DNA from: JBAYJT01 sp041664965
GTDB lineage: Bacteria > Pseudomonadota > Gammaproteobacteria > UBA9339
Direction of reading: 5' to 3'
Length of the DNA: 27,413 nt
Assembly (NCBI GenBank): GCA_041664965.1
Contig: JBAYJT010000022.1
Location: 1 to 27,413, forward strand
Positions 16,368 through 22,881 of the stretch are shown here, in pieces; position 1 is the first letter of the stretch, and every line of letters begins with the position of its first letter. The notes under the pieces are model-generated. The model had not been told where the DNA came from. It did no database searches and saw nothing but the letters and a program-made list of their open reading frames with translations. The position numbers and the translations under genes are program-made.

Positions 16368-17612
16368 ATGAATTTAAAAGATTTACGAATTAATGCCAAA
16401 CGTTTGCAAAGCACTTTAGAAGAGTCGGCCAAGATTGGGGGTACGGCAAATGGTGGTATTACGCGTTTAACCCTTACTGACGAAGACAAAAAAATGCGCG
16501 ATCTTTTTGTTAAGTGGCTTAAAGAAATAAATTTAGAAGTAACCATCGATGAAATGGGAAATATTTTTGGTCGTCGTTCTGGTAAGAATGACCAGCTAAC
16601 GCCGGTATTGAGTGGTTCGCACTTAGATACACAACCCAAAGGCGGTCGCTTTGATGGTATTTTTGGTGTACTTGGGGCATTAGAAGTAATGCGTACTTTA
16701 CATGAAAATCATATTGGAACAGAGCGTCCTCTAATAATAGTTGATTGGACCAACGAGGAAGGTTCGCGTTTTGCACCAGCTATGATGAGTTCTGGTGTTT
16801 GGTGTGGTGGCCTTAAGCGTGATTGGATCTATGGTCGTACAGATGTTAATGGCAAAACTTTCTTGTCTGAACTAGAGAGAATTGGTTACCGCGGAAAAGT
16901 TCCGGCGCAAAGTTTTCCACTCCATGCCTATTACGAATTACACATTGAACAAGGGCCAATCCTGGAGCGTGAGAAAAAAATTATCGGTGCGCCGAAAGGT
17001 ATTTTATGCTTGCATTGGTATGATATTTACTTGGAAGGTGAGGCTAATCAAGTTGGTCCAACGCCAATGGAAGGTCGTCATGATGCTTTATGCGCAGCAG
17101 CAGAAATGATTTTAAAAGTAAATGCATTACCCAGTAAAATGGGCGGCAATATGGTTGCCACTGTTGGCGAAATTCAAAATGGCCCTAATTCTCGTAACAT
17201 CGTTCCTGATAAGGTACATTTTACGGTCGATATTCGTTCTTGGGATGATGAATATGCTATCCGTGCTTGGGAAGATCTAAAACAAGATTTTGTTGATATT
17301 GCTAAGCGTCGCGGTTGTCCTATCCGCATTGAGGAGACGTGGCGCGTTAAACATGCCGAATTTGATTCTAAGCTACACGAACGAGTAATAGATGTTAGTA
17401 AAAACTTGGGTTATTCGGCTCTAAAGATGGTTAGTGGCGCTGGTCATGATGCTGGTTATCTAAACCAAATTGCTCCAGCTGCGATGATTTTTGTGCCAAG
17501 TATTAATGGCCGCAGCCATGTGGAAGTAGAAAAAACCACTTATGAAGACTGTGCTGCCGGGGCAAATGTGTTGTTACATTGCTTGTTAGAAACGGCGAAT
17601 GAGTTAGGGTAA
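16368..17612 (+). CDS. M20-family N-carbamoyl-beta-alanine amidohydrolase (beta-ureidopropionase type)
   Basis: This 414-residue zinc hydrolase of the AmaB/HyuC/allantoate amidohydrolase group would finish the pathway, giving beta-alanine, CO2 and ammonia. Metal and catalytic residues by my count are His85 (SGSHLDT), Asp96 (GRFDG), Glu130-Glu131 (DWTNEEGSRF), His192 (LHIEQGP) and His384 (NGRSHVE). The dimerisation-domain motif that often reads HAGxTPM reads NQVGPTPM here (227-234), with Gln in place of His. An L-N-carbamoylase or allantoate amidohydrolase activity cannot be excluded from sequence, but the operon favours the pyrimidine role. GAGG lies 5 nt before the ATG. No clear terminator follows in 17613-17716. 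Confidence 0.92.
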   Translation: MNLKDLRINAKRLQSTLEESAKIGGTANGGITRLTLTDEDKKMRDLFVKWLKEINLEVTIDEMGNIFGRRSGKNDQLTPVLSGSHLDTQPKGGRFDGIFGVLGALEVMRTLHENHIGTERPLIIVDWTNEEGSRFAPAMMSSGVWCGGLKRDWIYGRTDVNGKTFLSELERIGYRGKVPAQSFPLHAYYELHIEQGPILEREKKIIGAPKGILCLHWYDIYLEGEANQVGPTPMEGRHDALCAAAEMILKVNALPSKMGGNMVATVGEIQNGPNSRNIVPDKVHFTVDIRSWDDEYAIRAWEDLKQDFVDIAKRRGCPIRIEETWRVKHAEFDSKLHERVIDVSKNLGYSALKMVSGAGHDAGYLNQIAPAAMIFVPSINGRSHVEVEKTTYEDCAAGANVLLHCLLETANELG

Positions 17613-17716
17613 TTACGTTATTTCATGATAATGGTGGTTATTAAAAACAAAATGGGCTTCTTATGGTGTAAGTTCGATAATAATAAATTGATAATAAATA
17701 GACGAGGATACATGTT

Positions 17717-18289
17717 ATGTATTTTAGGAGACAGCTAGTTATATTTATATCCGTTGTTATTATCGGTACTATTTTAGGGCTATTAGGTATGGGTGATTTT
17801 AGCTCAACTAATAGAATAGCATATTTTTGGCCTGGTGCTGTCGTTCAGTCAGTGGCAGGAGTTTTTTTTGGGATGATTGGTGTGATGGCAGGGACCACTT
17901 TTCCGATTTTTTCAGATGCAATGAGCGGTATTACGTTAATTAAGGTACTGGTATGGATTCCTGCAAATTTTGTTCAATCATTTATTCCATATTTAGTAAA
18001 AAAGATTTTCAAATTTGAACCCTGTGAATTTAATAAAAAAACCGTTATATGTTTTATTGTTGGTTGTTCAGTGATTCCGCATTTAGTAGGTTCGATAGTA
18101 GCATCTTTAGGATATTATTCTTTGCATGAAATGGCAACCTTGAAAGAACAGATTGGTGTTTTTTTAAACTGGATAACATCAAATATTTCAATCTCTATAA
18201 TATTTGGACTCCTTTTATTAAAATTTTTTGCACCAGCTCTTAGAAAATGCAAAATATATGATGAAATGGAAACAGAAAGTAGGCTTTAG
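17717..18289 (+). CDS. five-helix membrane protein, possible detached sensor module
   Basis: The 190-residue hydrophobic protein has about five membrane helices (about 5-24, 38-60, 72-92, 108-132 and 150-172). The conserved-looking FWPGAVVQSVAGVFFGMIGV between helices 1 and 2 resembles input domains such as MASE1 or ECF-type membrane modules. No catalytic domain is present. GAGG lies upstream of the ATG. Its last 32 bases overlap the downstream histidine kinase gene, so translation is coupled. I infer that it supplies the ligand-sensing membrane part for that kinase. The family is not identified with certainty. Confidence 0.75.
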   Translation: MYFRRQLVIFISVVIIGTILGLLGMGDFSSTNRIAYFWPGAVVQSVAGVFFGMIGVMAGTTFPIFSDAMSGITLIKVLVWIPANFVQSFIPYLVKKIFKFEPCEFNKKTVICFIVGCSVIPHLVGSIVASLGYYSLHEMATLKEQIGVFLNWITSNISISIIFGLLLLKFFAPALRKCKIYDEMETESRL

Positions 18290-20225
18290 TAAGCAATATT
18301 CGTTACCCATAAAAATTCTTTTTATAATGATGGTTGGTAATATTGGTCCCATATTGTTACTAACACTTTATGACTTTATACGCTTCCATAAAGTATTATT
18401 TGGAAAGGGCGACATTGTAACGATAGTATATGCCTGTAGTATTTTGCTATCCTTGGTGTTTGTTGGATATATAGTGTGCGAAGTCACCATACCGATAAAA
18501 ACGCTTATCTCTAACATAGAAGCTTACCGACTTAAGAAAACAAGGCCTGCTTTGCATGGCATTACTAACGTTGAAGAATTCAATTATTTGTTTTCCGAAT
18601 ACGAAAAACTAATTAAGGAAATAGAGCGTTACGAAATAGAGTTGATTAACAAAACAACTCTAGCGGCTATTGGTTCAATGGCCACAATGATAGTGCATGA
18701 TGTGCGTAAACCAATGACCGCCGTCCAAATGTTTTTACAAGCATTGCCAGATATTAGGCATGATTCTAACTTAACAACAAAATTGGTTGAGGATATTAAA
18801 GAAAGTATCGTACATACCAACACGATGTTAAACGATATTTTAGAATTTTCTCATGAGGAACCTCATCTTGAGCTCAAAAGTAACAACTTACAAAATTTGA
18901 TAACAAAAGCTATCAATGAAGTGTTTGGTATAAATTCTTTAAATATTAATGTTAATTTTTTTTATGATTTTAGACATGGTATGCGAAATATTTATGTTGA
19001 TGATTTGCGTATAGTTAGGGTTTTAGTCAATTTGATAGCTAATTCTATAGAGGCTATGGCCTCAAATAATCAAACTCAAGGTAATATATTTTTTAAAACC
19101 GAAGTTTTGGAAAATAATAACGCTCCTGTTATTGCGCTTACTATCGTAGACGATGGACCAGGTATTCCGCCGGGAGTAATATCTAAGATATATAATCCTT
19201 TTTTTAGTTATGCGAAAAAAGGAGGCAATGGGTTAGGTTTGGCTATATGTAAGAATATTATGGCGGCGCATGGAGGAGATATTACTGTAAAAAATCGTGG
19301 GGATAAGGTTGGAGTAGAAGTTAGTCTTTTATTTCCAAGCGTAAGGCAGGAAAGCAATGAAGAAATTTTATCACTAGTTACAAAATCTCAAGATCTGAAA
19401 ACTAACATAGCAGATGCTCAAGAGTGCTATGTGGTTCATAAAAATATTCAGTGTCAAGGGGTAGGCTTTAGAGATGATTCTAGTTATTTGTCTGTTTTGT
19501 TAGTCGATGATGAAAAAATTGTGAGAACACTGTTGCATAATTCTATTAGTTCAATTTTTGAGGATAATAGAGTTCGTATGATTGCCGAAGCTAGCAGCGC
19601 AGAAGAAGCTTTAATTTTATTAAAAGAACACAATTTTAGCCATGTGATTACTGATATTGATTTTGGTAAAGGTTGTATGGATGGTTATGATCTTGCGAAG
19701 CAAATATTGACTCAATATAAGAATGTATCTCTTATTATCCATTCCAATAAAAGAAGCCCATGTAAAGATGAAGAAATTAAAAGAATTCTTGGTGGAAAAT
19801 TTTTGGGATTTATTCAAAAGCCGATTACTAGTGAGTCTTTGTTAAGCTTTTTATCAGTTCCTTTAGATAAACGGAAAAAGGCCTTGCTGCTAAATGACGA
19901 TAAAACTATATCTTTCTCTATGAAAAGAATCTTGGATCACTACGATATTGATATCACTCTAACGACTTGTCTTGAAGAGGCCTTAACAAGTTTCTTAAAT
20001 AACAGCTACGATTTTATCTTATCTGATGTAAATCTCGGTAGTAATCAGAAAAATGGCTATGTATTTTTAGAAAAGGTGCGAGCTTTAGATAAAGTTATCC
20101 CATTTATTATTATGTCAGGTTATAATGAAAAAAGCGAGCAAGAAAAAGCTCGAGCCCTAGGAGCAACGGCATATATCCAAACGCCCTTTGAGATAGAAGA
20201 TTTAATAAAACTAATACCACGCTAG
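18258..20225 (+). CDS. hybrid sensor histidine kinase with two receiver domains
   Basis: From the ATG at 18258 the protein has 655 residues. Two membrane helices (about 17-38 and 53-75) lead into a HAMP-like linker. The DHp box is MIVHDVRKPMTAV with phospho-acceptor His147. The ATPase domain has NLIANSIEA (258-266), DDGPGIP (298-304) and GGNGLGLAI (322-330). Receiver 1 has acidic pair 417-418, acceptor Asp466 and Lys521 in QKP. Receiver 2 has acidic pair 547-548, acceptor Asp590 and QTP where the Lys should be. The second receiver may therefore be altered in phosphorylation chemistry. TTG (18228) or the adjacent ATG (18261) are alternative starts. The gene overlaps the membrane protein gene before it and is followed by the HPt-like and response regulator genes. 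Confidence 0.92.
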   Translation: MMKWKQKVGFSKQYSLPIKILFIMMVGNIGPILLLTLYDFIRFHKVLFGKGDIVTIVYACSILLSLVFVGYIVCEVTIPIKTLISNIEAYRLKKTRPALHGITNVEEFNYLFSEYEKLIKEIERYEIELINKTTLAAIGSMATMIVHDVRKPMTAVQMFLQALPDIRHDSNLTTKLVEDIKESIVHTNTMLNDILEFSHEEPHLELKSNNLQNLITKAINEVFGINSLNINVNFFYDFRHGMRNIYVDDLRIVRVLVNLIANSIEAMASNNQTQGNIFFKTEVLENNNAPVIALTIVDDGPGIPPGVISKIYNPFFSYAKKGGNGLGLAICKNIMAAHGGDITVKNRGDKVGVEVSLLFPSVRQESNEEILSLVTKSQDLKTNIADAQECYVVHKNIQCQGVGFRDDSSYLSVLLVDDEKIVRTLLHNSISSIFEDNRVRMIAEASSAEEALILLKEHNFSHVITDIDFGKGCMDGYDLAKQILTQYKNVSLIIHSNKRSPCKDEEIKRILGGKFLGFIQKPITSESLLSFLSVPLDKRKKALLLNDDKTISFSMKRILDHYDIDITLTTCLEEALTSFLNNSYDFILSDVNLGSNQKNGYVFLEKVRALDKVIPFIIMSGYNEKSEQEKARALGATAYIQTPFEIEDLIKLIPR

Positions 20226-20232
20226 AGAATAT

Positions 20233-20454
20233 ATGCAAACCAAACTGGAACAGCTTGAATTTATGATCCACAAGTTAAGAGGATTACAGCAGACGTTAGG
20301 CAATTTCACTAAATGCTTGGAATATGATGTCAAAGCGTGGTCTAATTTGAATGAAATGAATAGCGGTGAGGTTAGGCAAAATTGCGACATTATTCTTCAG
20401 AGCTTATGCGAAACTAAAAAAGTAATAGAAGATATTAAGAAATTTTATTTATAA
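20233..20454 (+). CDS. 73-residue helical protein with HPt-like motif
   Basis: I do not recognise the family. The protein is predicted all-helical (starts MQTKLEQLEFMIHKLRGLQQ). HKLRGLQQTLG at 13-23 fits the phosphotransfer-domain pattern H-x-[LI]-[KR]-G-x4-[LIV]-G, for example HKIKGAAGSVG in ArcB. A full HPt has 100 or more residues; this one lacks the usual first helices and would be a minimal or dimeric form. It begins 7 bp after the hybrid kinase stop and precedes a response regulator, exactly where a phosphorelay shuttle would be expected. It is certainly a plausible gene by position; the HPt reading is inference. Confidence 0.6.
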   Translation: MQTKLEQLEFMIHKLRGLQQTLGNFTKCLEYDVKAWSNLNEMNSGEVRQNCDIILQSLCETKKVIEDIKKFYL

Positions 20455-20477
20455 ATTGGAAATTATGGCAGGTTTTT

Positions 20478-21500
20478 ATGATGATGAACCAACTTTGTTA
20501 TTATCCAACAACGGTAGCTATTATTGATGATAGTGAATCTTTTTTGGCAATGATTGACAAAAAAATGGGCAAGAATCAGCCGCGTAGGTTATATAGCAAT
20601 CCAAGTTTGGCGCTTCAAGAAATAAACGCAGCTGCAAAGAGTGGGCGACAACTAGAAAATGTGTTGAAAAATGTGCCTGTTGAGAAAGTGGAAGAAATGG
20701 ATGTTAAATTAAATGCTGATGTAATTATTGATATAGATTTTAATAAATTATGCTTAGAAGCCTATAATGCTGAACGTTTTGGCCAGGTTTCTACTGTATT
20801 AGTTGATTACAGCATGCCAGATATGGATGGTATTGAGTTTTGTCGCAATCTTAAGGATAAAATGATTGAAAAAATAATGATCACGGCTGTGGCTGATTAC
20901 AAGCTAGCTGCTCAAGCTTTTAATGAAAAGATCATTGATGGATTTATTTTGAAAGATGCTCCTCATTTATTTGAAGATATAAATTCTAGTATTACGGTCG
21001 CGCAAGACAACTATTTTAAAAATATCTATGGTGTTGATGGAATATTAGGGTGCCTTTTTCGTAATCAACTTCCTTGTGACAATAGAAATTATAGTAAATT
21101 CTTGGAATCCATTAGTGCGCAAATCAATTTTATTGAATATTATACTTTGGATAAGGCTGGCAGTATTCTTTTTTTGAATGAAGCGGCTGAACAGACGTAT
21201 TTGATGGTTAAAAGCAATAATGATTTAGATGACTTATATGCTATAGCAAAAGACAATGGTGCTTCAAAAGCTATTTTAGGTGCATTGCGAGATAAAAAGG
21301 CAGCGCCTGTTTTGATTTCTGAAAATGATTACGCTGCTTCCGTGAATGATTGGAAGATGTATCCTTTACAGGTTATCCCATCCAAAGAAGGCTATTTTTA
21401 TTCTTTAATAAGTGGAAATAGTATTGATATGTTGGATCTCAAAAGAACTGTTTCGTTTCAACAATATAAAGCACAAAATGCTCAATACTTTGCAAAATAG
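20478..21500 (+). CDS. response regulator with insertion-bearing receiver, LqsR-like
   Basis: The 340-residue protein begins with a receiver domain: acidic pair Asp17-Asp18 (IIDDSESFL), acceptor Asp110 in VLVDYSMPDMDGIEF, switch Thr136 (MITAVAD) and Lys159 (FILKD). The distance from the acidic pair to the acceptor is about 93 residues instead of about 40-45, so roughly 50 residues (about 45-100) are inserted. Residues about 165-340 form an output region without HTH, GGDEF, EAL or HD-GYP motifs. YYTLDKAGSILFLNEAAEQT looks faintly PAS-like. The acceptor position and length recall Legionella LqsR (acceptor Asp108 as I remember it). Three tandem ATGs follow GCAGG; the start is one of these. Its stop is 2 bp from that of the convergent HTH gene. 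Confidence 0.85.
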   Translation: MMMNQLCYYPTTVAIIDDSESFLAMIDKKMGKNQPRRLYSNPSLALQEINAAAKSGRQLENVLKNVPVEKVEEMDVKLNADVIIDIDFNKLCLEAYNAERFGQVSTVLVDYSMPDMDGIEFCRNLKDKMIEKIMITAVADYKLAAQAFNEKIIDGFILKDAPHLFEDINSSITVAQDNYFKNIYGVDGILGCLFRNQLPCDNRNYSKFLESISAQINFIEYYTLDKAGSILFLNEAAEQTYLMVKSNNDLDDLYAIAKDNGASKAILGALRDKKAAPVLISENDYAASVNDWKMYPLQVIPSKEGYFYSLISGNSIDMLDLKRTVSFQQYKAQNAQYFAK

Positions 21501-21502
21501 TT

Positions 21503-22201
21503 TTATTTTTCGGGTTTTATTTGTTTATAACAGCGAAGTATAGGGGCTGCACTAGCTAATTCAACATCATAAAGCGCAGGATTTGTGACTAATGTTTGGG
21601 GGTTGGTGCAAAGTAGTAAAAATTTATTAGGAGAAGTCCCCTCTTTTAATAATCTTACTAAAGTTTTTCCATCTAACGTTTGAACTATACAATATTGATT
21701 TACAATTGTCCTAATTGTATCGCCAAAATATTTCACTCCGGCTACAAAATCATTTGGGTTATAAATTGGGGTAACGCCATCATCCTTAATTTGGTAATCA
21801 ATAGCTTCTGGAAAGTTCTTTCGAAACAGAAGAATTTCCTGCAAAATTTTTTCTTTCTCTTCCGAAATTTCTGCAGTATTTATTCTTTGAGAATCTTTAT
21901 TTAATTTTTTAAAATCAGGGATTATATAAGGCCCTTGGCCAATTTCATAAAGCAGCCATTCTGCTGTACAAACTACCCCTTCTTCTGCTATCCGTTTTAT
22001 TACGCGTTCAGCTCCGTCAACAGGAAGTCCTCCATAACCACCTACTTCCCAGCCCTTATAGGTGCATATATTTAGCGAAGAATTTTCGCACATTTCTTTG
22101 CGAGTAAGGTTGGCTAGGTTTCTAACGCGGTGCAAGCGTTCAGCGCGTGCAGTTGGCGTTGTAAACGCATCGCTAACAATGACTTTTTTCTTATAGCGCA
22201 T
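21503..22201 (-). CDS. HTH transcriptional regulator with S24/LexA-like C-terminal domain, protease-dead
   Basis: The 232-residue protein has an N-terminal XRE-like helix-turn-helix (about 18-75, with RAERLHRVRNLANLTRKEMC). A linker rich in Glu/Lys follows, and then a C-terminal domain resembling the S24 peptidase fold (DDGVTPIYNPNDFVAG at about 140-155, DGKTLVRLLKEG at about 177-188). The catalytic Ser of the DSMxP motif and the catalytic Lys are not preserved (G and R at those places). I therefore expect dimerisation or ligand sensing rather than self-cleavage. It is transcribed away from csrA, and its promoter overlaps the csrA-leader promoter, which suggests control of both. AACC precedes the ATG with no strong ribosome site. 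Confidence 0.75.
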   Translation of the reverse strand: MRYKKKVIVSDAFTTPTARAERLHRVRNLANLTRKEMCENSSLNICTYKGWEVGGYGGLPVDGAERVIKRIAEEGVVCTAEWLLYEIGQGPYIIPDFKKLNKDSQRINTAEISEEKEKILQEILLFRKNFPEAIDYQIKDDGVTPIYNPNDFVAGVKYFGDTIRTIVNQYCIVQTLDGKTLVRLLKEGTSPNKFLLLCTNPQTLVTNPALYDVELASAAPILRCYKQIKPEK

Positions 22202-22250
22202 AGGTTATTTTTATTTAAAAAGCAGTAAAAATCCATTATTGAGACAAAAA

Positions 22251-22256
22251 ATTATA
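22251..22256 (-). promoter_or_regulatory. -10 box (TATAAT) of the HTH/S24-like regulator
   Basis: A perfect TATAAT lies on the minus strand 50 bp upstream of the regulator ATG. The -35 is poor: TTGTCA occurs but with a 20-bp spacer. It falls on top of the -35 box of the divergent plus-strand promoter. Confidence 0.45.
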
Positions 22257-22275
22257 CAAATCGTATTAAAATTCA

Positions 22276-22304
22276 TTGACAACGATTATTTTGTTGTTTA
22301 TATT
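22276..22304 (+). promoter_or_regulatory. near-consensus sigma70 promoter of the csrA leader transcript
   Basis: TTGACA (22276-22281) and TATATT (22299-22304) are exactly 17 bp apart. This is the best promoter in the window. Transcription should start near 22311, about 300 nt before csrA. ACAAC (22279-22283) and GTTGT (22293-22297) form a small dyad across the spacer that could be an operator for the divergent regulator. Confidence 0.75.
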
Positions 22305-22312
22305 TAATAAAA

Positions 22313-22340
22313 CTCCAGCCAAGCGGCAACTCGGCTGGAG
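22313..22340 (+). promoter_or_regulatory. GC-rich hairpin at the 5' end of the csrA leader RNA
   Basis: CTCCAGCC (22313-22320) and GGCTGGAG (22333-22340) form a perfect 8-bp stem with a 12-nt loop, starting within a few bases of the expected transcript start. The G+C content stands out from the AT-rich surroundings. No T-run follows, so it is not a terminator. It fits a 5'-stabilising or regulatory structure. Confidence 0.6.
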
Positions 22341-22376
22341 AAGCTAAAGTTTACTTACTGAGAACCAATTACAACA

Positions 22377-22446
22377 GTGGCACTCTTTCTTCAGCGGTCA
22401 ATATTGTACCCCGTTGAATAAAGAGTGTCACTTTCCTAAGGTGACA
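22377..22446 (+). promoter_or_regulatory. long stem-loop and overlapping alternative hairpin in the csrA leader
   Basis: Arms 22377-22397 and 22411-22431 can pair over 21 positions with one mismatch and two G-U pairs around a 13-nt loop. The last six bases of the right arm, TGTCAC (22426-22431), can instead pair with GTGACA (22441-22446). The two structures are mutually exclusive. This suggests a switch-like leader, a small RNA, or the end of a degenerate insertion element. No transposase remnant is readable. The remaining leader (22447-22605) is AT-rich and holds only a short frame that I do not believe in. Confidence 0.5.
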
Positions 22447-22617
22447 TTATGATAGGACAGGGAAATAACAAGGTTAATGTATCGACAGTAATGCAAGTCA
22501 TTTCGCGTTTTTTATCGTATGCGCAATTAATCCATAGTTTAACACCATCCAAGTTATATTTTTTATGCCCTCTCATTTCATGTCGTCCTTTTATATATAA
22601 CCAAAAGGAGGCTAGTT

Positions 22618-22809
22618 ATGCTCATACTTACTCGTAATTTAAATCAAGCCATTAAAATTGGAGATGATATTGAAATTAGAATTATGAAAATAAAAGGCAA
22701 AAGTATTTGCTTAGGCATAACCGCGCCTAAGCAGGTGCCAGTGCATCGTGAGGAGATTTGGGAGAGGATTCGTGAACAGCAGGAGATAAGGGTTGTGGTC
22801 GATGGTTAA
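22618..22809 (+). CDS. csrA: carbon storage regulator CsrA
   Basis: The 63-residue protein is an intact CsrA: MLILTRNLNQAIKIGDDIEI at the start and GITAPKQVPVHREEIWERI, with the RNA-binding region around the conserved VHREEI. CsrA dimers bind GGA motifs in mRNA leaders and change translation or stability; in host-associated gammaproteobacteria they set the growth and transmission phases. AAAAGGAGG lies 6 nt upstream of the ATG. This ribosome site is itself a potential CsrA target and so allows autoregulation. The gene is transcribed from the strong promoter about 300 nt upstream through a structured leader. Since genomes of this group often hold several csrA copies, this may be an accessory paralogue. 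Confidence 0.96.
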   Translation: MLILTRNLNQAIKIGDDIEIRIMKIKGKSICLGITAPKQVPVHREEIWERIREQQEIRVVVDG

Positions 22810-22833
22810 TGGTTAAGTTTTATTATAACCATT
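22808..22833 (+). terminator. weak hairpin at the csrA stop codon
   Basis: AATGGTTA (22808-22815) and TAACCATT (22826-22833) form an 8-bp AT-rich stem with a 10-nt loop, overlapping the csrA stop. Only a scattered T-rich stretch follows, so terminator function is doubtful. Confidence 0.25.
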
Positions 22834-22881
22834 TGGTTTAGAGAAGATCTATATTTTTTTATTATTTTAACTAGTAAATAT

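Noticed and set aside
16238..16639. 133-residue minus-strand frame spanning the permease/amidohydrolase junction
   Set aside because: Antisense to two well-supported genes, with no motifs.
22449..22637. 62-residue open frame upstream of and overlapping csrA
   Set aside because: No ribosome site, no recognisable domain, and it runs across the csrA ribosome site and start; it more likely belongs to the leader or a degenerate element.
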